Assembly (NCBI GenBank): GCA_029202445.1
Contig: CP119321.1
Span: 124,001 to 188,000, forward strand
Source: Candidatus Microbacterium phytovorans
GTDB lineage: Bacteria; Actinomycetota; Actinomycetes; Actinomycetales; Microbacteriaceae
Length of the DNA: 64,000 bases
Reading direction: 5' to 3'
A model generated the notes under the pieces. That model saw only the letters and a program-made list of their open reading frames with translations, had not been told where the DNA came from and ran no database searches. Positions 1 through 9,185 of the stretch are shown in pieces. How positions within the stretch are numbered: position 1 is the stretch's first letter; the number at the start of each line of letters is the position of its first letter. Position numbers and translations under genes: made by a program.

Positions 1-440
1 CGGTCGACTTCCTCTCCGCCGAGCTCGTGCTGTGGGCCATCGCGAATGTGGTCACGTGGGTGTTCGTGGGCTACAACATGCTCATCATCTACTCCGCGCT
101 CCTGGCGATCCCGACCGACCTGTACGAGGCCGCACGCCTGGACGGCGCGGGCCAGCTGCGGATCGCGTGGTCCATCAAGATCCCCATGGTCCGCTCCTCG
201 CTCGTGCTGACCGCGATCCTCTCGATCATCGGCACGCTGCAGCTGCTCGCCGAGCCGCAGGTCTTCCGCTCGTTCAGCTCGGCGGTGACGAGCACCTACA
301 CCCCGAACATGACCATCTACGCGACCTCCGCGATCCCCAACGTCAGCCTCGCCGCCGCGTTCTCCGTGGTCCTCGCGCTCGCGACCTTCGCGATGTCGTT
401 CACGTTCTTGCGCATCACTCGACGGAAGGCAGACGCATGA
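1..440 (+). CDS. Sugar ABC transporter permease (MalF type), 5' partial
   Basis: C-terminal part of a membrane permease of a binding-protein-dependent sugar importer. The window opens inside the gene; the frame reads from base 3 to the TGA at 438. About 145 residues remain, with three to four hydrophobic segments. The loop YEAARLDGAGQLRIAW matches the EAA motif by which MalF/MalG-type permeases contact the ATPase. The stop overlaps the next permease's start (ATGA), so the two are translationally coupled and probably form the heterodimeric channel. The N-terminal half lies outside the window, so full length and exact subfamily cannot be judged. Confidence 0.9.
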   Translation, partial: VDFLSAELVLWAIANVVTWVFVGYNMLIIYSALLAIPTDLYEAARLDGAGQLRIAWSIKIPMVRSSLVLTAILSIIGTLQLLAEPQVFRSFSSAVTSTYTPNMTIYATSAIPNVSLAAAFSVVLALATFAMSFTFLRITRRKADA

Positions 441-1366
441 GCCGCACGGTCGACCTCCCCGCGACGGCGACGTCGCGCTCGTCGCGCTCGCGAGGTTCCG
501 ACAGGTCCTCTCGCGCACGCGGTCCGCGGGAGAACCCGCTCTCCCGCGGCGTGGCCATGCTCATCATGGTCGTCTTCACGCTGTACTTCCTCGTGCCGGT
601 GTGGTGGCTGCTGGTGGCCTCGACCAAGAGCCGCGGCGATCTCTTCTCGACCAACCCGCTGTGGTTCGCCGACGCGAACTTCGGCGAGAACCTGTCGGGG
701 CTCCTGGAGTACGACGGCGGCGTCTACCTGCGCTGGATCCTCAACAGTCTCGGCTATGCGGGCGGGGGAGCCCTCGTGGCGACCCTCCTGGCGGGAATGT
801 GCGGTTACGCGCTGGCGAAGTACAGGTTCCCCGGGCGGGAGCTCATCTTCAACGTCGTGCTCGGCGGCGTACTCGTGCCGGCGACGGCCCTCGCTCTGCC
901 GCTGTTCCTCCTCTTCAGCCAGGTGCAGCTCACGAACACGTTCTGGGCCGTCTTCCTCCCGAGCATCGTCAGTCCGTTCGGTGTCTACCTTGCGCGAGTC
1001 TTCGCCGAGGCGAGCGTGCCCGACGAGCTCCTCGAGGCGAGCCGCATCGACGGGGCCGGTGAGATCCGCACCTTCTTCACGGTCTCCATCCGGCTCATGG
1101 TGCCCGCGCTCATCACGGTGTTCCTCTTCCAGTTCGTCGGGATCTGGAACAACTTCTTCCTGCCGCTGATCATGCTGCGCAGCGACGAGCTCTTCCCCGT
1201 GACCTACGGCCTCTACGCCTGGAACTCGACGATCAACCAGTTCCCCGAGCTGCGCACGTTCGTGCTCATCGGCGCGTTGCTGTCGATCATCCCGCTCATC
1301 ATCACCTTCCTGCTTCTTCAGCGGTACTGGCGCTCAGGTCTGGGCGCGGGAGCGCTGAAGTCCTGA
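437..1366 (+). CDS. Sugar ABC transporter permease (MalG type)
   Basis: Second permease of the importer, 309 residues. The ATG at 437 overlaps the previous stop; the open frame runs further upstream, but that part is only the shadow of the first permease. An Arg/Ser-rich cytoplasmic N-terminus (residues 1-35) is followed by about six membrane segments. The EAA loop reads LLEASRIDGAGEIRTF, typical of MalG/CUT1 proteins. No ATPase gene is visible next to it. In many actinobacteria one shared MsiK-type ATPase drives several CUT1 importers, so absence of a local one is expected rather than odd. Confidence 0.93.
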   Translation: MSRTVDLPATATSRSSRSRGSDRSSRARGPRENPLSRGVAMLIMVVFTLYFLVPVWWLLVASTKSRGDLFSTNPLWFADANFGENLSGLLEYDGGVYLRWILNSLGYAGGGALVATLLAGMCGYALAKYRFPGRELIFNVVLGGVLVPATALALPLFLLFSQVQLTNTFWAVFLPSIVSPFGVYLARVFAEASVPDELLEASRIDGAGEIRTFFTVSIRLMVPALITVFLFQFVGIWNNFFLPLIMLRSDELFPVTYGLYAWNSTINQFPELRTFVLIGALLSIIPLIITFLLLQRYWRSGLGAGALKS

Positions 1367-1418
1367 ACCGGTCGGTACCAGCCGGAAACCCTGCACGTCC
1401 CACCAAGAAAGAGAGATC

Positions 1419-2756
1419 ATGCGACACATGAAGAGAGCCGCCGGTCTGGCGGTCGCCGCCACGCTGGCGCTCACGCTGGCGGCCTGCTCCTCCGGCACCG
1501 AAGGCGAAGGAGACACCGGCGACGCTGCCGGCGCCTGCGAGCCGTCCGAGGGCAAGGTCACCCTGACGTTCACCTCCTGGATCCCGGGCATCGAGGATGC
1601 CGTGGCGATCTGGAACGAGGCGAACCCCGACATCCAGGTCGAGGTGCAGACGGGCCCCTCCGGCAACGCCGGCACCTACCAGAACTTCTTCAACCAGCTC
1701 GAGGCCGGCAACGCCCCCGACCTCGGCCAGATCGAGTACGACGCGATCCCCAACTTCCGCGTCCAGGACGGGCTGGAAGACCTCGGCGTCTGCGCCGACA
1801 TCGTGGCCGCCAAGGACCAGTTCGTGGACTGGACGTGGGGTCAGGTGAGCCTCGGCACCGACGACGAGGTCTACGGCGTGCCGCAGGACTCCGGTCCGAT
1901 GGCGCTGTTCTACCGCAGCGACCTGTTCGAGGAGAACGGCATCGCCGTGCCCACGACGTGGGAGGAGTACAAGGCTGCGGCCGAGAAGATCCGCGACCTC
2001 GGCGGGTACATCACCAACTTCTCGCAGACCGACATCAACCAGTTCGCGGGCTTCGTGTGGCAGGCCGGCGGTCAGTGGTTCGGCAACGACGGCGACCAGT
2101 GGACGGTCGATCTGACCAGCGACGCATCGGTCACCGTTGCCGACTACTGGCAGGACCTCATCGCGAACGATCTGGTCTCCACCTATCCCGCGTGGACCGA
2201 CGAGTGGAACAACGCCTACAACTCGGGCGAGGTCTGGACCTGGAACTCCGCGGTCTGGGGAGCGAACTCGATCGCCAGCGGCGCCCCCGACACGGCGGGC
2301 AACTGGTCGGTCGCCCCGTCGCCCCAGTGGAACGCGGGAGAGTCGGCCGCCGGCAACTGGGGTGGCTCGTCCATCGCGGTGTTCAAGGGCACCGACCACC
2401 TGTACGAGGCCGCGAAGTTCGCGCTGTGGCTCAACTCCTCGGAGGAGGCGCTCACGTCGCTCAACGCCACCGCGGCGATCTACCCGGCCACCAAGGCGGG
2501 TCTCGACCTGCCCGTGCTGCAGGAGGGCGTCGAGTTCTACGGCGGGCAGAAGATCTACGACGTCTTCGCTGAGGCCGCCGGCCAGGTCAACCCCGACTTC
2601 GTGTGGGGCCCGACGATGACGCAGACCTACGCCGACGTGTCGGACGGCTTCAAGTCGGCGGTCGCCGGCTCGGGGACCCTCGCGGACGCGCTGGAGAAGG
2701 GGCAGACGGCCACGATCGCCGCCCTCAAGGCGCAGTCCATTCCGGTCGCGGAATAA
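1419..2756 (+). CDS. Extracellular sugar-binding lipoprotein of the ABC importer
   Basis: Substrate-capturing lipoprotein, 445 residues, the usual size for family-1 solute-binding proteins. The signal peptide has a basic start, a hydrophobic stretch and the lipobox LTLAAC with Cys23 as the lipidated residue. The mature part begins with a flexible Gly/Glu/Asp-rich linker, then VTLTFTSWIPG, the common first strand of this fold. A GAAAGAGAG ribosome site precedes ATG 1419; an in-frame ATG three codons later is possible. It follows the two permeases, so it delivers sugar to them. The alpha-galactosidase 7 bases downstream suggests an alpha-galactoside ligand, which is inference. Confidence 0.93.
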   Translation: MRHMKRAAGLAVAATLALTLAACSSGTEGEGDTGDAAGACEPSEGKVTLTFTSWIPGIEDAVAIWNEANPDIQVEVQTGPSGNAGTYQNFFNQLEAGNAPDLGQIEYDAIPNFRVQDGLEDLGVCADIVAAKDQFVDWTWGQVSLGTDDEVYGVPQDSGPMALFYRSDLFEENGIAVPTTWEEYKAAAEKIRDLGGYITNFSQTDINQFAGFVWQAGGQWFGNDGDQWTVDLTSDASVTVADYWQDLIANDLVSTYPAWTDEWNNAYNSGEVWTWNSAVWGANSIASGAPDTAGNWSVAPSPQWNAGESAAGNWGGSSIAVFKGTDHLYEAAKFALWLNSSEEALTSLNATAAIYPATKAGLDLPVLQEGVEFYGGQKIYDVFAEAAGQVNPDFVWGPTMTQTYADVSDGFKSAVAGSGTLADALEKGQTATIAALKAQSIPVAE

Positions 2757-2757
2757 T
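2752..2757 (+). promoter_or_regulatory. Weak -10-like hexamer before alpha-galactosidase
   Basis: AATAAT lies 6 nt before ATG 2764 and includes the TAA stop of the binding-protein gene. It fits the leaderless spacing seen across the window, but the match is weak and read-through from upstream is just as likely. Confidence 0.3.
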
Positions 2758-2763
2758 CGAGAG

Positions 2764-4860
2764 ATGATCCATCACCTTCGTGCCGCGGGCGTCAGCGTCG
2801 TGCTCGATGCCCGCGGCACGCGGGTGCCCCGCATCCTCCACTGGGGCGCCGACCTCGGCCCGCTCGACCCGACCGCGCTCGCCGCGTTCGCCGAGGCCCG
2901 CGTGCCGGCGATCGCGCCGAGTTCGATCGACGTCCCGTTCTCGCTCTCCGTCTTCCCCGACATCGCCGACGGGTGGACGGGTAGGCCGCCAGTGGCGGTC
3001 CAGGTCCCTCGCGCTCAAGGCCGCCCTGCTCGCCCCGCGCTGCTCGGCGCGACCGCCGTCGGCGCCCAGCGGATCGACACATCCGTGGGGTGGGGGGCGG
3101 CGCGCATCGACACTCGGTGGGAGCTGACCTCCTCCGGCATCCTGCACATCGCCACGACCGTCACCAATGACGGGAGCGAGGATCTCGCGCTCGCCGACGT
3201 GGGCGTCGTGCTCCCCGTGCCGGATCGGGCGCGCGAGGTGCTCGACTTCTCCGGCAGGTGGTCGGGGGAGCGGACGCCGCAACGCCACCAACCCGCGCAG
3301 GGCGTGTGGCTGCGCGAGACCCGCCACGGTCGCGGCGGCCACGACGACCCGTTCCTCATGGTCGCGGGTACCCCGGGCTTCGGCTTCTCCCGCGGCGAGG
3401 TGTGGGCGGTGCACCTGGCCTTCAGCGGCGACAAGCGGCTGTGGTTCGAACGCTCCGACCTGGGCGCGGCCGTGATCGGCGCCGGCGAGCGCCTGAGCGG
3501 CCTCCGCCTCTCCCCGGGCGAGGTGTACACCGCACCCGACGTGTTCGCCCTGTGGTCGGGCGAAGGGCTGGATGCCGTGGCCGCCCGGTCGCATGACTGG
3601 GTCCGCGAGACGCGCGGCGCGATGAGACCCCGCCCGGTCACCGTGAACACGTGGGAGGCGGTCTACTTCGACCACGATCTCACCCGGCTCACCGAGCTGG
3701 CCAGTGCGGCCGCCGACGTGGGTGCGGAGCGCTTCGTGCTCGACGACGGGTGGTTCACGGGCCGCACCGACGACACGCGGGCGCTCGGCGACTGGACCGT
3801 CGATGCGCAGTCCTGGCCCGACGGCCTGTCGCCGCTCGTCGATCATGTGCGCGGTCTCGGCATGGAGTTCGGGCTGTGGCTCGAACCCGAGATGGTGAGC
3901 CTGGACTCCGAGCTGGCGCGCGCCCACCCCGACTGGCTGCTGAGCGATCCCGCCACGCCGACGTGGCGTTTCCAGCACGTGCTCGACCTCACGAAGCCCG
4001 ACGTGCGCACGCACCTCTTCGACGCGATCGACGCCCTGCTCCGCGAGTACCCCATCTCGTTCGTGAAATGGGACCACAACCGCGACCTCCTCGTCGACGA
4101 CAGCGGCGCGCAGGTGCGGGCCGTGTACTCCCTCCTGGATGACCTCCGTCGCTCCCACCCGCACATCGAGTTCGAGTCGTGCGCCTCCGGGGGTGCGCGC
4201 ATCGACCTCGAAATGGTGCGCCACGCCGACCGCTTCTGGACGAGCGACACCAACGACCCCCTCGTGCGCCAGCGCATCCAGCAGTGGACCGGACTCCTCC
4301 TGCCCCCCGAGTACCTCGGTGCCCATGTGGGAGATGCCCGCGCGCACACGACCGGGCGGGTCTCGCCCCTCTCCTTCCGTCTCGCGACGGCCCTGTTCCT
4401 CCACGCCGGAATCGAGAGCGATCTCACCCGCGTGAGCGACGCGGACCGCGCCGCGATCGCCCGCTGGGCGCACTACTACCGCGCACACCGCGACTTCCTC
4501 CACTCGGGCCGCACGGTGCACGCCGACCTTCCGGGCGACCGCGCGCTCCTGCACGGCGTCGTCGCTCCGGATCGTCGCCGCGCCCTGTACTGCTACGCCG
4601 CACTCGACAGCGCAGACGCGGCGCTGCCGGCACCGCTGACGCTTCCCGGGCTCGATCCCGCGGCCGTGTACCGGGTCGAGGTCGTGGACTTCGGGGTGCC
4701 CGCGCACGCCATCGAAGACGCCCCGCCGCCGTGGATCGCGACCGGCATAGACCTGCCCGGCGCCGTCCTCGCGGCGGGGGCGCTCGCCGTCCCGCTGCTC
4801 TCGCCGGGCAACGCCCTCCTCCTCGACGTCCGCGCGCTCGACGTCGCCGCCACCGCGTAG
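2764..4860 (+). CDS. Alpha-galactosidase, glycoside hydrolase family 36
   Basis: Cytoplasmic enzyme releasing terminal alpha-linked galactose from oligosaccharides or galactosides; 698 residues, normal for GH36, no signal peptide. An N-terminal beta-sandwich (to about 280) precedes a TIM barrel carrying VNTWEAVYFDHD and LDDGWF. The nucleophile is expected to be Asp437 in FVKWDHNRD and the acid/base Asp495 in FWTSDTND, downstream of SCASGGARIDLE. It starts 7 bases after the binding-protein stop and is followed after 19 bases by glpD, so it belongs with the importer and possibly with glycerol catabolism. The stretch near residues 75-100 looks less like typical family members than the rest, but the frame is intact. 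Confidence 0.93.
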   Translation: MIHHLRAAGVSVVLDARGTRVPRILHWGADLGPLDPTALAAFAEARVPAIAPSSIDVPFSLSVFPDIADGWTGRPPVAVQVPRAQGRPARPALLGATAVGAQRIDTSVGWGAARIDTRWELTSSGILHIATTVTNDGSEDLALADVGVVLPVPDRAREVLDFSGRWSGERTPQRHQPAQGVWLRETRHGRGGHDDPFLMVAGTPGFGFSRGEVWAVHLAFSGDKRLWFERSDLGAAVIGAGERLSGLRLSPGEVYTAPDVFALWSGEGLDAVAARSHDWVRETRGAMRPRPVTVNTWEAVYFDHDLTRLTELASAAADVGAERFVLDDGWFTGRTDDTRALGDWTVDAQSWPDGLSPLVDHVRGLGMEFGLWLEPEMVSLDSELARAHPDWLLSDPATPTWRFQHVLDLTKPDVRTHLFDAIDALLREYPISFVKWDHNRDLLVDDSGAQVRAVYSLLDDLRRSHPHIEFESCASGGARIDLEMVRHADRFWTSDTNDPLVRQRIQQWTGLLLPPEYLGAHVGDARAHTTGRVSPLSFRLATALFLHAGIESDLTRVSDADRAAIARWAHYYRAHRDFLHSGRTVHADLPGDRALLHGVVAPDRRRALYCYAALDSADAALPAPLTLPGLDPAAVYRVEVVDFGVPAHAIEDAPPPWIATGIDLPGAVLAAGALAVPLLSPGNALLLDVRALDVAATA

Positions 4861-4879
4861 CCTCGATACGGGAACACTC

Positions 4880-6628
4880 ATGACCTCACACGACACCTCG
4901 CACCCTCGCCCGCACGCCGATCTCGCCCGCCGTCCCTACGCCGACGTCCTCATCATCGGCGGCGGAATCAACGGCCTGGCGACCTTCCGCGACCTGGCGC
5001 TGCAGGGCGTCGACGTCGCCCTCGTCGAGCGCGACGACTTCGTCTCCGGTGCCTCGGCGGCCTCGAGCCACATGATCCACGGAGGCATCCGCTACCTCGA
5101 GAACGGCGAGTTCCGTCTCGTCCACGAGGCGGTCACCGAGCGCAACGGGCTGCTGAAGATCGCGCCCCACTACGTGCGGCCGCTGCAGACGACGATCCCC
5201 ATCTACTCGACGCTGTCCGGCATCCTGTCCGCGCCGCTGCGCTTCCTGCGTCACGGCGGGGGCAAGCCGCGCGAGCGCGGGGCGGCGCTGATCAAGATCG
5301 GACTCGTGATCTACGACTCCTTCTCGCGCGGCGGGGGGCTCCTCGGCCGGGGCACGGTGCCCCGGCACACCTTCCACGGGCGGCGCCGGTCGCTCGAGCA
5401 GCTTCCCCAGCTCGATCCCACCGTGCGCTACACGGCGACCTACTGGGATGCCTCGCTCCACGACCCCGAGCGGCTGGCGATCGACGTGCTCCGCGACGGC
5501 GTCGCCGCGGGAGGCGAACGGGCACGCGCGGCGAACTACACCGCGGCCGTCGGCGCCGAGGACGGAAAGGTGCTCCTGCGCGGCGAGGACGGCGAGGAGT
5601 TCGCGTTCACGGCATCCGTCATCGTCAACGCGTCGGGACCGTGGACCGACCTCACCAACGCGGCGCTCGGCGACCCCACCCGATACATGGGCGGCACGAA
5701 GGGATCCCACATCGTCCTCGACCACGAGGAACTGCTCGCGGCCACGGGCGGTCGGGAGCTGTTCTTCGAGCACTCCGACGGGCGGATCGTGCTGATCTAC
5801 CCGTTGAAGGGCCGCGTGCTCGTGGGCACGACCGACCTCGAACACGACATGGGCGACCCGATCGTGTGCACCGAAGCGGAAGTCGACTACTTCTTCGACC
5901 TCATCGGGCACGTCTTTCCCGGCATCCGCGTCGACCGCTCGCAGATCGTCCACCGCTTCTCCGGCGTCCGCCCGCTCCCGGGCCACGGCGACCTCGCTCC
6001 CGGCTTCGTCTCGCGCGATTACCGCATCGAGATGCAGCGGCTCGGCGGCGACGCCGGTCCCGGGGTGTTGAGCCTCGTCGGCGGCAAGTGGACGACGTTC
6101 CGCGCGTCGGCGGCACACCTGGCCGACCGCGTGATGGACCTGCTCGCCGTTCCGCGTCGGTCGAGCACCAAGGGGATGCCGATCGGCGGCGGTGCGGGCT
6201 ACCCGCAGAACGAGCGGGCGCGGCGCCAGTGGCTCGAACCGCACGCGCGCGCCCTCGGCATCGACCGGGCCGCACGGCTGCTCGACCGGTACGGCACCGT
6301 CGCGGCCGACGTCATCGCCGCGCTCGGCGACGACGACCGGCCCCTCGACACCCTTCCGACGTACAGCACCGGCGAACTCCGTCATCTCGCCCGCACCGAG
6401 CACGTCGCTCACCTCGACGACGTCCTGCAGCGGCGCACGAGCATCGCGTTCGTCGGTCACGCCAGCGCGGCGGTGGCGGCGGAGGTCGCCGCGGTCATCG
6501 CGCCCGTGCTCGGCTGGGACGATGCGCAGACCGAGGCCGAGGTCGCCCGGGCGCTCGCTGCCGTGCGCGCCGCGGAGCCCGCCGCCGAGCCCGACGCGTC
6601 CGACCGTGTGGAGAGCACCACGCGATAG
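4880..6628 (+). CDS. glpD: Glycerol-3-phosphate dehydrogenase (FAD, aerobic)
   Basis: Membrane-associated flavoenzyme that oxidises sn-glycerol 3-phosphate to dihydroxyacetone phosphate and feeds electrons to quinone. 582 residues, as usual for GlpD. The FAD-binding fold starts with IIGGGINGLA (about residues 25-34), followed by the family signature SSHMIHGGIRYLENGEF. The C-terminal GlpD domain contains RHLARTEHVAHLDDVL. ATG 4880 lies 19 bases after the alpha-galactosidase stop. The TAG stop at 6626 forms part of a -10-like TAGCGT. With glpK downstream it completes conversion of glycerol to a glycolytic intermediate. Confidence 0.95.
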   Translation: MTSHDTSHPRPHADLARRPYADVLIIGGGINGLATFRDLALQGVDVALVERDDFVSGASAASSHMIHGGIRYLENGEFRLVHEAVTERNGLLKIAPHYVRPLQTTIPIYSTLSGILSAPLRFLRHGGGKPRERGAALIKIGLVIYDSFSRGGGLLGRGTVPRHTFHGRRRSLEQLPQLDPTVRYTATYWDASLHDPERLAIDVLRDGVAAGGERARAANYTAAVGAEDGKVLLRGEDGEEFAFTASVIVNASGPWTDLTNAALGDPTRYMGGTKGSHIVLDHEELLAATGGRELFFEHSDGRIVLIYPLKGRVLVGTTDLEHDMGDPIVCTEAEVDYFFDLIGHVFPGIRVDRSQIVHRFSGVRPLPGHGDLAPGFVSRDYRIEMQRLGGDAGPGVLSLVGGKWTTFRASAAHLADRVMDLLAVPRRSSTKGMPIGGGAGYPQNERARRQWLEPHARALGIDRAARLLDRYGTVAADVIAALGDDDRPLDTLPTYSTGELRHLARTEHVAHLDDVLQRRTSIAFVGHASAAVAAEVAAVIAPVLGWDDAQTEAEVARALAAVRAAEPAAEPDASDRVESTTR

Positions 6629-6639
6629 CGTGGCAGAGC

Positions 6640-6699
6640 ATGCCTCGACCCGTTCCCGCTGAGAACGGGCCGGTCGGGGCCGTGCAGGCAAGTCCGTGA
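6640..6699 (+). other. Possible 19-codon leader ORF before glpK
   Basis: An ATG at 6640, 8 nt after the hexamer TAGCGT (6626-6631), opens a 19-codon frame ending TGA at 6699, 13 bases before glpK. Its product would be [19 protein letters not shown]. The frame spans the hairpin at 6649-6669. There is no proof it is translated; chance is a real possibility in GC-rich DNA. Confidence 0.2.
6649..6669 (+). promoter_or_regulatory. Hairpin between glpD and glpK
   Basis: CCCGTTC and GAACGGG (6649-6655 and 6663-6669) form a perfect 7-bp stem with a 7-nt loop. No T-tract follows. It could tune glpK expression or protect an mRNA end; it may also be chance. Confidence 0.35.
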
Positions 6700-6712
6700 A
6701 GAGGAGACGACG

Positions 6713-8245
6713 ATGTCCAGCCATGTGATCGCGCTCGACCAGGGAACGACGTCGACGCGGGCTATCGTGTTCGACGCCTCGGGGTCACCGGTGGCCTCGG
6801 CGCAACGCGAGCACGAGCAGATCTTCCCGCGGGCGGGGAGGGTCGAGCACGACGCGTCGGAGATCTGGACCAACGTCCAGTGGGTGCTCGCGCAGGCGCT
6901 CGACGACGCCGGGCTGGAGGCCTCGCAGATCGCGGCCCTCGGCATCACCAACCAGCGCGAGACGGTGGTCGTCTGGGACCGGCACACGGGCGAACCGGTG
7001 CACAACGCGCTCGTCTGGCAGGACACCCGCACCCAGCCCGCGGTCGACAGGCTCATCTCCGCGCGCGGTGTCGACGCGTTCGCCGACCAGACCGGCCTTC
7101 CGCTCGCGACCTACTTCTCCGCGTCGAAGCTCGCATGGCTCCTCGACCACGTCGAGGGTGCACGTGCGGCGGCCGAAGCCGGCGATCTCCTCTTCGGCAC
7201 CCCCGACAGCTGGGTCGTGTGGAACCTCACGGGCGGAGCGGACGGAGGCATCCACGTCACCGACGTCACGAACGCGAGCCGGACCCTCCTCATGGACCTT
7301 CGTACCCTCGACTGGTCCGACGAGCTCCTCGAGGTCTGGGGCGTGCCGCGCGCCATGCTGCCCGAGATCCGCTCCTCGTCGGAGGTGGTGGGCGACGTCT
7401 CCGTCGGTGAGCTCACCGGCATCCCCATCGCCGGCATCCTCGGCGATCAGCAGGCCGCGACGTTCGGACAGACCGCGTTCGACGCGAGCGAGTCGAAGAA
7501 CACCTACGGCACGGGCAACTTCCTCCTCGTCGGCACGGGTACCGAACTCGTGCGTTCACGCGCCGGGCTCATCACGACCGTCGCCTACCGCTGCGGCGAC
7601 GAGCCCGCCCGCTACGCGCTGGAAGGGTCGATCGCCGTCACCGGCTCTCTCGTGCAGTGGCTTCGCGACAACCTCGGCATCATCCGCAGTTCGGAAGAGG
7701 TCGAGTCGCTCGCCGCGACCGTCGAAGACAACGGCGGCGCCTACTTCGTCCCCGCCTTCTCCGGGCTCTTCGCCCCCTACTGGCGCCCCGACGCGCGCGG
7801 CGCTCTCGTCGGCCTCACCCGCTACGTCACGAAGGGCCACATCGCCCGCGCCGCGCTGGAGGCGACGGCCTTCCAGACCCGCGACGTCATCGAGGCCGTG
7901 CAGGCGGACTCGGGTCACACGCTCGACGAGCTGCGCGTCGACGGCGGCATGACCCGCAACGACGCCCTCATGCAGTTCCAGGCCGACATCCTCGGCATCC
8001 CCGTCGTGCGGCCCGAAGTGGTCGAGACGACGGCGCTCGGCGCGGCGTACGCCGCCGGGCTGGCCGTCGGCGTCTGGCGCGACCGCGACGAGCTGCGCAC
8101 GCACTGGAAGGAGGGCGCACGGTTCGAGCCGAAGATGGATGCCGACGAGCGTGCCCGCCGCTACCGGCAGTGGAAGAAGGCCGTCACGAAGTCGATCGAC
8201 TGGGTCGACGAGGATGCCCGCATCCTCATGGGCACCACGGAGTGA
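6713..8245 (+). CDS. glpK: Glycerol kinase
   Basis: Cytosolic FGGY-family kinase converting glycerol and ATP to sn-glycerol 3-phosphate; 510 residues, the standard length. The N-terminus [17 protein letters not shown] is the ATPase-fold phosphate-1 motif, and GVTNQRET-like [13 protein letters not shown] follows near residue 80. The C-terminal FGGY signature region includes [20 protein letters not shown] clear ribosome site, GAAGAGGAG, precedes ATG 6713, so this gene is leadered, unlike many neighbours. It acts just before GlpD in glycerol use. No glycerol facilitator gene is in the window. Confidence 0.97.
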   Translation: MSSHVIALDQGTTSTRAIVFDASGSPVASAQREHEQIFPRAGRVEHDASEIWTNVQWVLAQALDDAGLEASQIAALGITNQRETVVVWDRHTGEPVHNALVWQDTRTQPAVDRLISARGVDAFADQTGLPLATYFSASKLAWLLDHVEGARAAAEAGDLLFGTPDSWVVWNLTGGADGGIHVTDVTNASRTLLMDLRTLDWSDELLEVWGVPRAMLPEIRSSSEVVGDVSVGELTGIPIAGILGDQQAATFGQTAFDASESKNTYGTGNFLLVGTGTELVRSRAGLITTVAYRCGDEPARYALEGSIAVTGSLVQWLRDNLGIIRSSEEVESLAATVEDNGGAYFVPAFSGLFAPYWRPDARGALVGLTRYVTKGHIARAALEATAFQTRDVIEAVQADSGHTLDELRVDGGMTRNDALMQFQADILGIPVVRPEVVETTALGAAYAAGLAVGVWRDRDELRTHWKEGARFEPKMDADERARRYRQWKKAVTKSIDWVDEDARILMGTTE

Positions 8246-8248
8246 CGT

Positions 8249-9127
8249 CTACTTGAGCAACCGCGACAGGCGGCGGTCGGCGAGGATCTTCCCGCCCGTC
8301 TGACACGTCGCGCAGTACTCGAGGCTGTTGTCGGCGAAGAACACGCTCCGCACCTCGTCGCCGCACACGGGGCACGCCTCGCCCCGTCTGCCGTGCACCG
8401 CCATCCCGCGCCGCTTGGCGTCTTTCAGCTCCGCCGGCGGCTTGCCGGATGCCGTGGCGATCGCATCGGCGAGAGTGTCGTGGATCGCCGCGAACAGCCG
8501 GTCCACCTCGGCGTCGGCGAGGGTCGCCGCCAGGGCGTACGGCGACATCTTCGCCGCATGCAGGATCTCGTCGGAGTAGGCGTTGCCGATGCCGGCGACG
8601 ACCGACTGGTCGCGCAGCACGCCCTTGATCTGCGTGCGTCGGCCCGCCAGGAGATCGGCGAGGGTCTCGCGCGTGAAACCGGGATCGAGCGGGTCGGGAC
8701 CGAGGCGGGCGATGCCCGGCACGTCGCCCGGACGTCGCGCGGCGTAGACGGCGAGTGACTTCTTCGTGCCCGCCTCGGTGAGATCGAAACCGGAGCCGTC
8801 ATCGAAGCCGACGCGCAGGGCGATGGGCGTCTTGCCCGGACGGATGACGGTCCCCGGCAGCTCGTCGTACCAGCGCAGCCAGCCCGCCTTCGCCAGGTGG
8901 AAGATCAGGTGCGGCACGCCGGCGTCGGCTCCGGCATCCGTCTCGATGTCGATGAACTTGCCGTGACGGCGCGCTCCGGTCACCGTCGCGCCCTTCAGTG
9001 CGTCGATGGGCGGGTCGTATGTCTTCAAGGCGGCGATGTTCGCCACGGTCGCCTTCGTGACCGACCGGCCACGCAGCCGCCCGTCGAGGAAGTCGACGAG
9101 ACCTTGCACCTCCGGCATCTCAGGCAT
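8249..9127 (-). CDS. DNA glycosylase/AP lyase of the Fpg/Nei family
   Basis: Base-excision repair enzyme of 292 residues. It starts MPEMPEV, so after removal of Met the N-terminal Pro2 is the catalytic amine and Glu3 the partner, as in Fpg/Nei. A C-terminal zinc finger has Cys252, Cys255, Cys272 and Cys275 (CPVC ... CATC), followed by a basic tail. The central helix-two-turn-helix region contains VAGIGNAYSDEILHAAKMSP. Fpg removes oxidised purines and Nei oxidised pyrimidines; the sequence alone does not settle which. It ends 3 bases from the glpK stop, on the opposite strand. Confidence 0.93.
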   Translation of the reverse strand: MPEMPEVQGLVDFLDGRLRGRSVTKATVANIAALKTYDPPIDALKGATVTGARRHGKFIDIETDAGADAGVPHLIFHLAKAGWLRWYDELPGTVIRPGKTPIALRVGFDDGSGFDLTEAGTKKSLAVYAARRPGDVPGIARLGPDPLDPGFTRETLADLLAGRRTQIKGVLRDQSVVAGIGNAYSDEILHAAKMSPYALAATLADAEVDRLFAAIHDTLADAIATASGKPPAELKDAKRRGMAVHGRRGEACPVCGDEVRSVFFADNSLEYCATCQTGGKILADRRLSRLLK

Positions 9128-9133
9128 GACGCC

Positions 9134-9139
9134 ATCCTG
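9134..9139 (-). promoter_or_regulatory. -10-like hexamer, leaderless start of Fpg/Nei gene
   Basis: On the minus strand CAGGAT ends 6 nt before ATG 9127, the spacing at which transcription would begin at the start codon. Confidence 0.4.
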
Positions 9140-9185
9140 CCACTGCGCGCCGACTCCCGGTCAGGTCGTGAGCACGGCGGCGCGG

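Noticed and set aside
2985..3060. Possible compensated frameshift in the alpha-galactosidase N-terminal domain
   Set aside because: The local sequence is atypical for GH36, but both sides are in one frame and no stop or obvious better frame could be shown by eye.
2725..6724. Long minus-strand frames (2725-4896, 4886-6724) opposite alpha-galactosidase and glpD
   Set aside because: Mirror frames of genes with clear catalytic motifs; no independent evidence.
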